A stretch of 54,611 bases of DNA from Lentisphaeria bacterium (lineage in GTDB: Bacteria; Verrucomicrobiota; Lentisphaeria; Oligosphaerales; Oligosphaeraceae), in assembly GCA_016288215.1 (NCBI GenBank), contig JAEEYQ010000056.1, positions 1-54,611 of the forward strand. Direction: 5' to 3'. Below the pieces are notes generated by a model. The model was not told the origin of the DNA, ran no database searches, and saw nothing but the letters and a program-made list of their open reading frames with translations. This document shows, in pieces, positions 16,894 through 25,222 of this stretch; the first letter of the stretch is position 1; each line of letters starts with the position of its first letter. Made by a program: the position numbers and the translations under genes.

Positions 16894-17997
16894 TTATGAA
16901 TTTTCACCATTGGCCGCGCCATCCGTGGAGGGGGTGTTGGCCGCCTCTTGTGGATGGCGGACCATGGCCTTGAAATCCGGCGAGACGATGAAAATGGCTG
17001 CTCCAATCAGCGCCCAAAGCAGCATGAGAAGCGTGTAGAGAACGGGAATGCCACCGACGGCGCTCTCCGGCGAGGCATGGAAGGCGGCCAGCATGGCGGC
17101 GGAGACGGTGTCCCGCACGCCGGTGCCGCCGGGCGTCACGGGAATGGCGGTGGCGATATTGCCGATTTGGGTTGTCAGCATATATTGGACAGGATTCATG
17201 TTCTGTTCTCCGCAGGCCTTTCCCAAGAAGTAGGTGCAGACGCCTAAACTGCTGTGGATGAGCATGGAGAGGAAAAGAGCCTGCAGAAGAACCGCGGGAT
17301 GACGGCCGAAGGCGTCCGCCCCGGAGATGAGATGGCCGAAGGCGGTCTTCAGTTTGCGGGGCGTCATGCGTTTAATGCAGCGGGGGCATTTGCGGGCCAT
17401 GGCGTCTGGAAAGTGCCGTTGGTTGAAGAGGAGGCAGCCGGCCAGAAGGAGGCTGAAGGCGCCAAAGACAATGACGGCGATGGCCAGCAGCAGAACGGGC
17501 GTGGAACAGACGAGAGAGTAGTATCCGATGCAGAGCAGCGGGGTGAAGAGCAAGGCGACGGTAAACTGCCCTGTCAATCCGATAAGTCGGTCAAGGACAA
17601 TGCTTAACGTTGCCTCTAACCGTCGTCCGGGAGCGTTTTTCAGCACAAAGCCCACTTTCAGGATGTCGCCGCTGACGGTGCCGGGTATGAAGGCGTTGAA
17701 GAACTGTCCCGTCAGGGTGAGCTTCAGGGAGAGCCAATAGGGGATGACGCAGCCTTGGGTGGCCAGAAGCCGCTGCCAACGGAGGCTGGCCAGCGCGTGG
17801 GGGACGCCCTGAAAGAGGAAAGCGGCCAGAAGAAAGCCCAATCGGTCCATGCGAAGGACGACGGACAGGTCCCCATGGGTGCTGCGCAGGGTATAGACCA
17901 CCAGGGCGCAGGCAATGGCCGTCCCGGCCAGACGCAGCAGCCAAATGCCGCATTGCTTCAGGCGGGAAGGCGCCGTCTTTTCATGGGATTCTTCCAT
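16894..17997 (-). CDS. Flippase-like integral membrane protein (LPG synthase TM domain/UPF0104)
   Basis: A 367-residue membrane protein with about eight hydrophobic helices, matching the lysylphosphatidylglycerol-synthase transmembrane/UPF0104 family. Signature segments are LASLRWQRLL, QFFNAFIPGTVSGDILK near residue 90 and VTPGGTGVRDTVSAAML near 300. Stand-alone members are thought to move lipids or lipid-linked substrates across the membrane; the aminoacyl-transferase half of MprF is absent. The start at 17997 (MEESHEKT) is preferred because it clears the end of obg and has AGGAT upstream; an earlier in-frame ATG at 18063 would overlap obg by 32 nt. It ends 60 nt before htrA. Confidence 0.85.
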   Translation of the reverse strand: MEESHEKTAPSRLKQCGIWLLRLAGTAIACALVVYTLRSTHGDLSVVLRMDRLGFLLAAFLFQGVPHALASLRWQRLLATQGCVIPYWLSLKLTLTGQFFNAFIPGTVSGDILKVGFVLKNAPGRRLEATLSIVLDRLIGLTGQFTVALLFTPLLCIGYYSLVCSTPVLLLAIAVIVFGAFSLLLAGCLLFNQRHFPDAMARKCPRCIKRMTPRKLKTAFGHLISGADAFGRHPAVLLQALFLSMLIHSSLGVCTYFLGKACGEQNMNPVQYMLTTQIGNIATAIPVTPGGTGVRDTVSAAMLAAFHASPESAVGGIPVLYTLLMLLWALIGAAIFIVSPDFKAMVRHPQEAANTPSTDGAANGENS

Positions 17998-18031
17998 GGT
18001 CACGGTTTTTATCCTATTGGGTATCAACGAG

Positions 18032-19132
18032 TTACCAATTATCGTCTGTGAAATCCATGTCATCGTTGGCGGCGGTCTTTTCGTTGCGGAAGACGCGGCG
18101 GCGGGCCAAGATGCGGTAGAGGAGCGCCTCGTCTTCGGGAGGCAGTTCGTCCAGCAGGCGGCGGAAGGTGAGAATCAGCTCGTCGGTGTGCTCCTGCAGC
18201 TCGGCGCAGATGGGGACGATAACCGCTTGGGGCTCAGTTTCTTGCAACCGCTTCAGATGCTCCTGGGCGCCTTCCAGGTCCATTTTGTTGGCGGCGATGA
18301 CGAAAGGCCGTTTGGAGAGGCCGTCCTCGTATTTGTCCAGCTCGGAGCGCAGGGAGGCCAAGTCGTCCAAAGGGTCCCGTCCGTCCACGCCGCCCATGTC
18401 CAAGGTGTAGCAGAAGAGGCGGCAGCGTTCGATGTGGCGGAGGAACGCATGGCCGAGGCCCACGTTTTCGGAGGCGCCTTCGATGAGGCCAGGGATGTCT
18501 GCCACGGTGAAGCGGCGGTAGTCGTCGGTTTCCACGATGCCGATGTTGGGGTGGAGGGTCGTGAAGGGATAGGGGGCGGTTTTGGGATGGGCCCCCGAAA
18601 TGGCGGTCAGGATGGTGGATTTGCCGGCGTTGGGGTAGCCGATGAGCCCGATGTCCGCAATGATTTTCAGCTCCAGCTCCAAGGTGGCCTTCTCTCCGGG
18701 GGTGCCCGGCTGGGCGATGCGGGGGGCACGGTTCGTGGAGGTGGCAAAATGGCAATTGCCTTTGCCGCCTTTGCCGCCTTTGGCGACGATGAACTCCTGG
18801 CCGTCTTCCTTCAGGTCCGCCAGCAGCTCGCTCTCCCCTTCGCGGAACACAAGAGTCCCCATGGGCACCTTGATGACACAATTCTTGCCACGGGCGCCCT
18901 GAAGCTTCTGCCCCTTGCCGTGGACTCCGCGCTCCGCTGCCCAATGCTGCTGGAACTTCAAATCCACGAGACTCTGCTCACCGGCGGAGGCTTTCAGAAT
19001 GACATGGCCGCCGTCGCCGCCGTCGCCGCCGTCCGGTCCGCCCATGGGAATGAACTTCTCCCGACGGAAACTGACGCAGCCCCTGCCGCCGTCCCCCGCC
19101 TCCACATAGATTTTTACTTTGTCGACAAACAT
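18032..19132 (-). CDS. obg: GTPase Obg/CgtA
   Basis: A 366-residue ribosome-associated GTPase involved in 50S subunit assembly and stringent control. The N-terminal Obg fold (residues 1-158) is glycine-rich, with GGPDGGDGGDGGHV near residue 33. The G domain carries G1 GYPNAGKST near 165, switch II DIPGLIEG near 212 and NKMD near 284. No long C-terminal TGS-type extension is present, so it resembles the short proteobacterial form. It is usually linked to rplU-rpmA, but not here. No ribosome-binding sequence is apparent before the ATG; the leader carries a 7-unit heptamer array. Confidence 0.97.
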   Translation of the reverse strand: MFVDKVKIYVEAGDGGRGCVSFRREKFIPMGGPDGGDGGDGGHVILKASAGEQSLVDLKFQQHWAAERGVHGKGQKLQGARGKNCVIKVPMGTLVFREGESELLADLKEDGQEFIVAKGGKGGKGNCHFATSTNRAPRIAQPGTPGEKATLELELKIIADIGLIGYPNAGKSTILTAISGAHPKTAPYPFTTLHPNIGIVETDDYRRFTVADIPGLIEGASENVGLGHAFLRHIERCRLFCYTLDMGGVDGRDPLDDLASLRSELDKYEDGLSKRPFVIAANKMDLEGAQEHLKRLQETEPQAVIVPICAELQEHTDELILTFRRLLDELPPEDEALLYRILARRRVFRNEKTAANDDMDFTDDNW

Positions 19133-19142
19133 GGACGTAAAT

Positions 19143-19191
19143 AATTGGGAATGAGGAATGAGGAATTGGGAATGAGAAATTAGGAATTGGG
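19143..19191. repeat. Seven tandem heptamers (AATTGGG/AATGAGG type)
   Basis: Seven consecutive 7-bp units: AATTGGG, AATGAGG, AATGAGG, AATTGGG, AATGAGA, AATTAGG, AATTGGG. They fill the 84-nt gap between the obg start and the end of the small coiled-coil gene. Because 7 is not a multiple of 3, such arrays are rare inside genes; here the array is fully intergenic and would lie in the obg leader. Confidence 0.85.
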
Positions 19192-19216
19192 AGATACAAT
19201 CATGGAAGTTAGGGGA

Positions 19217-19492
19217 CTATTGTCCGTTGAACTGGCGGCGAAGCCGTTCCTTCTCGGCCTCTCGCTTCTCCTCGAGAGAAGCCAGCTCCACCACCATGTC
19301 GTCCTGAATCTGCTTCAGCTTCTCCAAGTCGCCCTCCGCCTTCTCCTTGCGGTCGGCGGCGGCGAACTTCGCCTGCGCGATTTTCGCCTCAAAGACCTTG
19401 TCGACTTCCGCCAGCTGCTGCTTCTGCTCGTCGGTATAGTGCTTGACGGTGCCGCCCAGCCGCTCCATGGCCAACTCAAATGCACTTTTCAT
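19217..19492 (-). CDS. Small coiled-coil protein of unknown function
   Basis: A 91-residue, highly charged protein beginning MKSAFELAMERL. From about residue 20 it is one long predicted coiled coil (VDKVFEAKIAQAKF..., KEKAEGDLEKLKQIQDDMVVELASLEEKREAEKERL). I recall similar short proteins next to housekeeping genes in PVC-group genomes, but no function is known. There is no signal peptide. An AGGAG lies 10 nt before the ATG, with an AT-rich promoter-like segment upstream (19505-19526). Confidence 0.75.
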   Translation of the reverse strand: MKSAFELAMERLGGTVKHYTDEQKQQLAEVDKVFEAKIAQAKFAAADRKEKAEGDLEKLKQIQDDMVVELASLEEKREAEKERLRRQFNGQ

Positions 19493-19504
19493 TGGTAATG
19501 ACTC

Positions 19505-19526
19505 CTATACCTTATATATAATATAT
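19505..19526 (-). promoter_or_regulatory. AT-rich promoter-like segment upstream of the coiled-coil gene
   Basis: Read on the minus strand this is TATATTATATATAAGGTATAG, directly ahead of the AGGAG ribosome site. It resembles the segment at 3153-3172 and the one before the DUF4838 gene. It contains several possible -10 hexamers but no clear -35. Confidence 0.35.
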
Positions 19527-19529
19527 GAA

Positions 19530-19560
19530 TGTGGGACGTGAGATGAGACACGGGACGCGG
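19530..19560. repeat. Heptamer-like repeat (GTGGGAC type)
   Basis: Degenerate 7-bp units GTGGGAC, GTGAGAT, GAGACAC, GGGACGC lie in tandem in the gap between the PHP phosphatase and the coiled-coil gene. A similar run occurs at 42493-42516. The small GCCCC-TTC-GGGGC hairpin just downstream (19589-19601) lacks a T-run. Confidence 0.5.
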
Positions 19561-19667
19561 CCACGCTTACCCCGGGCTGTGCTCCGCCGCCCCTTCGGGG
19601 CTGATGCGTGAACTGCAATGTCATTTCGAAAAATCATACTCTACCCTAATATGGTATAATTATTCAT

Positions 19668-19703
19668 GACAAATTTCTAATTTCTAATTTCTAATTCCTA
19701 ATT
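19668..19703 (-). repeat. Tandem heptamers (AATTAGA/AATTAGG type) at the end of the PHP gene
   Basis: On the minus strand the sequence is AATTAGG, AATTAGA, AATTAGA, AATTAGA, AATTTGT, immediately after or overlapping the stop codon of the PHP gene. The unit is the same as at 14514-14534 and closely related to that at 19143-19191. Confidence 0.8.
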
Positions 19704-20573
19704 ATTCAGCGGCAGGCGTTTCCGCCCTTCATAGCGCCAACGCTGCGTTCCGTAGCCGGCTTGGGCGAGGAAGGCCTGGGCACGGTCGAAGGCGCGGTTC
19801 ACGTTGGCGGTTTCATGGGCGTCCGCGGAGATGATGACGGGAATATCCAGCTGGCGGGCGCGTTTGAGCAGGTCCAGGCTGGGGTATGGCTCATTGCAGG
19901 GCTTGAACCAGCCGGCGGTGTTCAGCTCGATGGCCATGTCGGCGGCCTTGATGGCCTGCAGCGTGGCCTCCTGAATGTCATAAAGGTCACAGCTGCAAGG
20001 GAAAGCGAATTTCTTTGGCAGGTCGAGGTGTCCCACGATGTCAAAGACGCCAGTCTGGGCCATTTCCATCATCTTCCGCCAATATTCGACATAAATGGCG
20101 TTGATTTGTTCCTGAGTGAGGGGCTCCCAGTCCTCCGCCATGTGGTCGATGGAGAAGTCGAAGGCGTAGTGGCAGGAGCCGATGCGGTAGTCCAGCGGGA
20201 GGGTGTCCAAGATGGCGGCGACGTCCTTCCAGTTTTCGCGGAAGTAGTCCACCTCCAGGCCGACTCGCGGCGTAAAATCATCACAAGAAATTGATTTGCA
20301 GTAACTTATGACTTCATCAACGTATTGGTGCACCTTCTGGATGGGCATGCTCCACTCTTTGTCGTTCAGGTTGGGGAGGCCAGGAACCACGTAATGGTCG
20401 CTGAGGCCGAATTCCCGCAGGCCGGCGGCTTTGGCGGCGTCATACATGGCTTTGACGGAGTCGAGTCCGTCGCTCCAGTTGCTGTGATTGTGATATGAGA
20501 CATCCATGGGCAAATTGGGTTCAACGAGGTTGAGATGAAGGCTTCCGGTTCCGGCCGGAAATGTCAATACCAT
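19698..20573 (-). CDS. PHP-domain phosphatase (histidinol-phosphatase-like)
   Basis: A 291-residue protein of the PHP metal-dependent phosphoesterase superfamily. The metal-binding motifs are visible: HNHSNWSDG near residue 29, SDHYVVPG near 59, a conserved Glu in GLEVDYF near 107, the His segment GHLDLPKK near 186 and SADAHETANVNRAF near 253. The overall form is like HisK-type histidinol-phosphate phosphatase, but no other his gene is near, so the substrate is open. The start at 20573 is only 3 nt after the dus stop; a second ATG at 20507 (MDVSYHNHS) is also plausible because it begins at the conserved motif. Neither has a strong ribosome site. Confidence 0.85.
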   Translation of the reverse strand: MVLTFPAGTGSLHLNLVEPNLPMDVSYHNHSNWSDGLDSVKAMYDAAKAAGLREFGLSDHYVVPGLPNLNDKEWSMPIQKVHQYVDEVISYCKSISCDDFTPRVGLEVDYFRENWKDVAAILDTLPLDYRIGSCHYAFDFSIDHMAEDWEPLTQEQINAIYVEYWRKMMEMAQTGVFDIVGHLDLPKKFAFPCSCDLYDIQEATLQAIKAADMAIELNTAGWFKPCNEPYPSLDLLKRARQLDIPVIISADAHETANVNRAFDRAQAFLAQAGYGTQRWRYEGRKRLPLNN

Positions 20574-20576
20574 AAC

Positions 20577-21608
20577 TTAATGAAGGTTTTGGGGAACGTC
20601 AAGTGCCTCTTGAATGCGCAGGAGGGTGTTTCCGACGGTTCGGCAGTCGATGAGGGACAGGAAGAAGGGGTTTTGGCGGCCGTAGAATCCGGCAGCTAAT
20701 CGCAAGAGGAAGCTGTTGGAGGCGCGTGGGTTGGAGAAGCGGGCCAAGTCAGCGACAAATTCAAGGAACTCCCGTTCGGCACGGCGGTCGTCAACGGGCT
20801 CCCCCATGGCCAGCCGACGGGTTTGGAGAAGGAGGTTCGGGCGGGTCAGCAGGCCGCGGGCGGGGCAGACGCCGTCCACGCCCGTCTCCTCCACCATGCG
20901 GCGGATGTCTTTCAAAGTGAAGAGGTCTCCGCTGCCGAAAAGGGGGATTCCGTCCAGTCGGCGGCGGACCTCCCGAAGCCGCGATAAAGCCTGTTCCATG
21001 GGCACGGGATGATAGAGCTCCTGAACCGTGCGAAAATGGCAGAAGACCATATCGGGTCGCCCTTCGAGAACCGCGTCGCAGAGTTGGGGGATTTCGTCAG
21101 GGGACTGGAAGCCGCAGCGAAACTTGATGCTTAATGGCATGCGGAGCAAGGACTTACGCATTGTCTTCAGGGCGTTGGCAACCCATGAGGGCTGCTGGAG
21201 CCGCGCCCCGCCGGCGCCGTTGCGCACCACGATGGGGCTGGGGCATGCGCAGTTCAAATCAATGCACTGAAGAGGAAAGGCGGCCAGCTTTTCAGCGGCG
21301 GCGGCCAGTTTCCCTTCGTCCACTCCCATAAGTTGGGCAATGACGGGAAGCTTTGTCTCCAGAAAGGGGGCCAGCCACGCCTGCAGCCGTGCGCGGCGGG
21401 GGATGCCCGTGGAGATTCGGAGGAAGGGGGTGTGCCACAGGGGGGCGTAGCCATGGAGGGTCATGGCCTTGATGAAGGAGCCGGCGGTGATGCCGTCCAT
21501 GGGACCCGGGAACATCCTGCAGGGCAGTTGCTTGCCGAAGGGGAGCGGAAGGGGTTGAAGCAAGGGCGCAAGAACGGAGGGCGACGGAAGGTGGTCGGAG
21601 GCGCTCAT
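20577..21608 (-). CDS. dus: tRNA-dihydrouridine synthase family protein
   Basis: A 343-residue FMN enzyme that reduces uridines in the tRNA D-loop. It shows MFPGPMDGIT near residue 32 (FMN-binding strand), IDLNCACPSP near 116 (catalytic Cys in the family's GCP position), a conserved Lys in SIKFRCGF near 161, CHFRTVQELY near 190 (family HxRT) and LFGSGDLFTLKD near 222. The CACP in place of the usual GCP is a minor variation. The ATG overlaps the dnaE stop codon (ATGA), so translation is likely coupled to dnaE. Confidence 0.9.
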   Translation of the reverse strand: MSASDHLPSPSVLAPLLQPLPLPFGKQLPCRMFPGPMDGITAGSFIKAMTLHGYAPLWHTPFLRISTGIPRRARLQAWLAPFLETKLPVIAQLMGVDEGKLAAAAEKLAAFPLQCIDLNCACPSPIVVRNGAGGARLQQPSWVANALKTMRKSLLRMPLSIKFRCGFQSPDEIPQLCDAVLEGRPDMVFCHFRTVQELYHPVPMEQALSRLREVRRRLDGIPLFGSGDLFTLKDIRRMVEETGVDGVCPARGLLTRPNLLLQTRRLAMGEPVDDRRAEREFLEFVADLARFSNPRASNSFLLRLAAGFYGRQNPFFLSLIDCRTVGNTLLRIQEALDVPQNLH

Positions 21609-24600
21609 GGCTGTTCTTTGCGCTGTTTCCAGCTCATGTGCCGAGGCGGCGCAGGGCGCTTGCGGCTGGGCTTCTCCAAAATCGCCTCCTCCGCATTGCG
21701 GCAGAAGGGCAGAATCTCCTTGCGGAAATCCTCCGTGTTGGCCACATTCATGTGGTCGTTTTGCACATAGGCCAGATTGCCGTCCTTCAGCATCAGGCAG
21801 AAATAGACCAACACGTCGCCGGGGAACTTGCGGCAGGCCATTTTCAGCCCCTGCAGCTTCTCTTCATCCATATCTTCCTCATGGAGACGGACATGGATCT
21901 CCTGCGTGTAGATTTCACGAGCCTTCTCCGCAGGGATGATTCGCGTGGCGGAAATCTTCTTGGGGCCCTCGTCCCGTTGGATGATCTCGCCTTCGATGAA
22001 CACGATGGTCTCTGGCTGGAAGATGTCCGGATAGTCCTTGAGGGTTTCCGTGTAGACTTTGGAGAAGACGAGGCATTCGGTGGTGCAGTCGCGGTTCTCC
22101 AGATTCAGAATGCACCATGGCTTGTTGTCCTTTTGGGTCGTCTTCAGGGAGACGGAGGCGATGTAGGCCCCCACGCGCACGGTGTCGTCCACCTGCTTTT
22201 GGCCAATGTCCGTCAAATCGTCCAGCTGATAGGTGTCGATGAGCTGTTGGCAGCGGCAGATGGGATGTCCGCTGACGAAGAAGCCGAGCAGATCCTTTTC
22301 GTAGGCGAGCATTTCATGGAGGGGCCATTCGTCGATGTCGGGAATGGGCAGTTGGGTGGCCAGTTTTTCCTCTGGGGCGAGGAAATCGAACAGGGAGCCC
22401 TGGCCGACTTTGCGGTCCTTTTGGGTCTGGACGGCGGCGGCGATGGCATCATCCGCCACTGCAAGGACTTGCGAGCGGTGGTAGCCGAAGCAGTCGAAGG
22501 CGCCGGATTTGGCCAGATTCTCCATAAGGCGTTTGGAAAGGCCCTCGACCCGTTCGCAGAAGTCGGGAAGGTCCTTGAAGGGGCCGCCCTTTTTCCGCGC
22601 CTCAAGGATGCCGGAGACGGCGGAGGCGCCGAGGCCTTTGATGGCGGCGAGGCCGAAGCGGATGTTGGGACCGTCCACGGAGAAGGACATGTCGCAGACA
22701 TTGACGTCTGGCGGCAGGATGCTGATGCCCATGGAACGGCATTCCTTCAGATAGAAGGACATCTTCTCCGTGTTGCCCAATTCGCTGGTGAGCACCGCCG
22801 CCATGAACTCCGCGGGGTAGTTGGCCTTCAGCCAGCCGGTGCGGTAGGAGAGGACGCCGTAGGCGGCGCTATGGGACTTGTTGAAGCCATAGCCGGCGAA
22901 TTTCACAATTTTGTCCCAGATGTTCTGAGCCACCTCCTTGCTGATGCCGTTTTTGACGCAGCCCTCCTCGAATTTGCCGAACTGCTGCAGCATCACGTCT
23001 TTCTTCTTCTTGCCCATGGCACGGCGGAGAATGTCCGCGTTGCCAAGGGAGAAGCCCGCCACGGCCTGGACGACCTGCATGACCTGCTCCTGATAGAGCA
23101 TGATGCCGTAGGTCTCCTGCAGGATGGGCTCCATGGCGGGGACATCGTACTCCACGGGAATCTTGCCCGTCTTGCGGTCAAGAAACTCGTCCAGGAACTG
23201 GAGCGGGCCGGGTCGGAAGAGGGCGATGAGGGCGATGATGTCCTCCAGTCGGCTGATTCCGAAGCGGCGGCAAAGATTCTGCATGCCGGGGGATTCCAGC
23301 TGGAAGACGGCGATGGTGTTGCCCGAGTTGAGCAGGTCGTAGGTCTTCTGGTCGTTGTCGGGAATGTCGTTGCTGAGGATTTTCCGGCCGGTGTTCTTCT
23401 CAATGAGGTCCAGGGCATCTTGGATTAACGTAAGTGTCTTGAGCCCAAGGAAATCCATCTTTAGGAGGCCCAATTGCTCGCAGGGGACGGCGGGGTATTG
23501 GGTGGTGGGTTCGTCGCTGGCGCCCTTTGAGATGGGACAGACGTCCGCCACGGGCATGTCGCAAATGATGACGCCGGCGGCGTGGATGCTCATGTTGCGG
23601 TTAAGTCCTTCCAGAACAACGGAATACTTCCAGATTTCCTGCGCCCAGGGCTCGTTCTCCAAGAGGGCCTTGAGCTCATCCCCTGGCGGGATGTTGTGCT
23701 CCGGATCCCCCTCCAACGCCTTCTTCAACGTCATTTTGGGGTCGGCTGGAATCAGCTTGACCATTCGGTTGCCCTCCTCGAAGGAACGGCCGAGAGCCCG
23801 TGCCACGTCTTTGACGACCTGCTTGGCCTTCAGCGTGCCGAACGTGCCGATCTGCACCACGTTGGGGGCGCCGTATTTGTCACGGACGTATTCGATGACC
23901 TCGTGTCGGCGGCGTTCGCAGAGGTCGATGTCAAAGTCAGGGGGACTGACGCGGTCGGGGTTGAGGAAGCGCTCGAAGAGCAGATTGTAGCGGAGGGGGT
24001 CGATGTGGGTGATGCCCAGCACATAGGCCACCAATGAGCCTGCGCCACTGCCACGGCCCGGGCCAAGGGGGACGCCGATTTTCGCGGCGTAATGCAGAAA
24101 GTCCCACACCACAAGGAAATAGCTGGTGAAGCCCGTTATCTTGATGATGCCAAGCTCGTACTCCATCCGCTTGATTTTCGCCTTTGCGGCGTCATCCAGA
24201 TTCGGACTGTGGACGTCAATCTGATAGCGCCACTTCATGCCCTCTTCGCAGATGCTCTTCAGATAGTCCTCCCGCGTCCCCTTGAAGTCTTCCGGAACGG
24301 TGTATTCGGGGTAGTGGTTGGCCTTGTCCTCGCTGACGGTGGGCAGATGGACATCGCATCGCTCCGCGATCTCCACGGTGTTGGACATGGCTTCGGGGAG
24401 GTCGGGGAAGAGCAGGGCCATTTCCTCTGGACTCTTGAAGTAGAACTGGTCGTTGGGGAAGCGGAAGCGCTTGGGGTCGTTCATGTTGGTCTGGGTGCCG
24501 ATGCAGAGGAAGACCTCGTGGGCCTCCGCATGTTCCCGCTTCAGATAGTGGGAGTCGTTGGTCACCACCATCTTAAGGTCATTGCGACGGGCCATGTCCA

Positions 24601-25177
24601 TAAGTTTGGGGTTGACGATGGCGTCCTCCGGAAGCTGATGGTTCTGCAGCTCGATGAAGAAGTGGTCCCTGCCGAAGATGTCCAGATACTCCCCAAGGGC
24701 CTTTTGGGCGCCGTTGTCATTGCCGATTTTGAGCAGATGGGGGATTTCGCCGCTGAGGCAGGCGCACAGGGTGATGACGCCTTCGCTGTATTTGGCGAGG
24801 ATCTCCTTGTCGATGCGGGGTTTGTAGTAGAAGCCGTGGAGCCAGGCCTCCTCGTTCAAGTGGCACAGATTGATGTAGCCCTTGTAGTTTTCCGCCAAGC
24901 AGACCAGATGGAAGCCCTGATAATGGTCCACGGTGTTGTCCTGAACCAGCCGGCTTCCGGGGGCCACATAGAACTCGCAGCCGAGAATTGGCTTTAATCC
25001 CTTGCCTCGCACAGCGTTATAGAATTCGTAGCAGGCGCTCATGTTGCCATGGTCCGTGCAGGCCACGGCGGGCATGCCGAACTCCGCCGCGGCGGCGGCG
25101 ATGCCAGCGCAGGTCTCGCTGCCGTCCAGCAGGCTGTAGTCGGTATGGACATGAAGATGGACAAAGGGGATGGACAT
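21605..25177 (-). CDS. dnaE: DNA polymerase III subunit alpha
   Basis: The replicative polymerase, 1190 residues, a normal DnaE1 length. The N-terminal PHP domain starts with FVHLHVHTDYSLLDG. The palm holds GPGRGSGAGSLVAYVLGIT and PDFDIDLCERRR with the two catalytic Asp residues; the third is in KMDFLGLKTL. The helix-hairpin-helix region follows, then an OB fold near residue 1000 (VRVGAYIASVSLKT) and a C-terminal clamp/tau-binding part. The ATG at 25177 has GGAGG 9 nt upstream; a GTG two codons earlier is less likely. It lies between the RNase E/G gene (46 nt away) and dus (4-nt overlap). Confidence 0.98.
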   Translation of the reverse strand: MSIPFVHLHVHTDYSLLDGSETCAGIAAAAAEFGMPAVACTDHGNMSACYEFYNAVRGKGLKPILGCEFYVAPGSRLVQDNTVDHYQGFHLVCLAENYKGYINLCHLNEEAWLHGFYYKPRIDKEILAKYSEGVITLCACLSGEIPHLLKIGNDNGAQKALGEYLDIFGRDHFFIELQNHQLPEDAIVNPKLMDMARRNDLKMVVTNDSHYLKREHAEAHEVFLCIGTQTNMNDPKRFRFPNDQFYFKSPEEMALLFPDLPEAMSNTVEIAERCDVHLPTVSEDKANHYPEYTVPEDFKGTREDYLKSICEEGMKWRYQIDVHSPNLDDAAKAKIKRMEYELGIIKITGFTSYFLVVWDFLHYAAKIGVPLGPGRGSGAGSLVAYVLGITHIDPLRYNLLFERFLNPDRVSPPDFDIDLCERRRHEVIEYVRDKYGAPNVVQIGTFGTLKAKQVVKDVARALGRSFEEGNRMVKLIPADPKMTLKKALEGDPEHNIPPGDELKALLENEPWAQEIWKYSVVLEGLNRNMSIHAAGVIICDMPVADVCPISKGASDEPTTQYPAVPCEQLGLLKMDFLGLKTLTLIQDALDLIEKNTGRKILSNDIPDNDQKTYDLLNSGNTIAVFQLESPGMQNLCRRFGISRLEDIIALIALFRPGPLQFLDEFLDRKTGKIPVEYDVPAMEPILQETYGIMLYQEQVMQVVQAVAGFSLGNADILRRAMGKKKKDVMLQQFGKFEEGCVKNGISKEVAQNIWDKIVKFAGYGFNKSHSAAYGVLSYRTGWLKANYPAEFMAAVLTSELGNTEKMSFYLKECRSMGISILPPDVNVCDMSFSVDGPNIRFGLAAIKGLGASAVSGILEARKKGGPFKDLPDFCERVEGLSKRLMENLAKSGAFDCFGYHRSQVLAVADDAIAAAVQTQKDRKVGQGSLFDFLAPEEKLATQLPIPDIDEWPLHEMLAYEKDLLGFFVSGHPICRCQQLIDTYQLDDLTDIGQKQVDDTVRVGAYIASVSLKTTQKDNKPWCILNLENRDCTTECLVFSKVYTETLKDYPDIFQPETIVFIEGEIIQRDEGPKKISATRIIPAEKAREIYTQEIHVRLHEEDMDEEKLQGLKMACRKFPGDVLVYFCLMLKDGNLAYVQNDHMNVANTEDFRKEILPFCRNAEEAILEKPSRKRPAPPRHMSWKQRKEQP

Positions 25178-25222
25178 GGGCACGGGCCTCCGGCGGCTTT
25201 GGGGTGGGGGCGGGCGATGGTC

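Noticed and set aside
19143..19191. Possible CRISPR array
   Set aside because: The repeats are 7 bp in direct tandem without spacers; no cas genes are nearby.
19589..19601. GCCCC-TTC-GGGGC hairpin as a terminator of the PHP gene
   Set aside because: No T-run on either strand and it lies about 100 nt beyond the stop; kept only as part of the gap description.
21638..23428. Long open frame (596 codons) on the plus strand opposite dnaE
   Set aside because: It lies wholly inside dnaE on the other strand, and its protein has no family features; long antisense frames are expected in GC-rich coding DNA.
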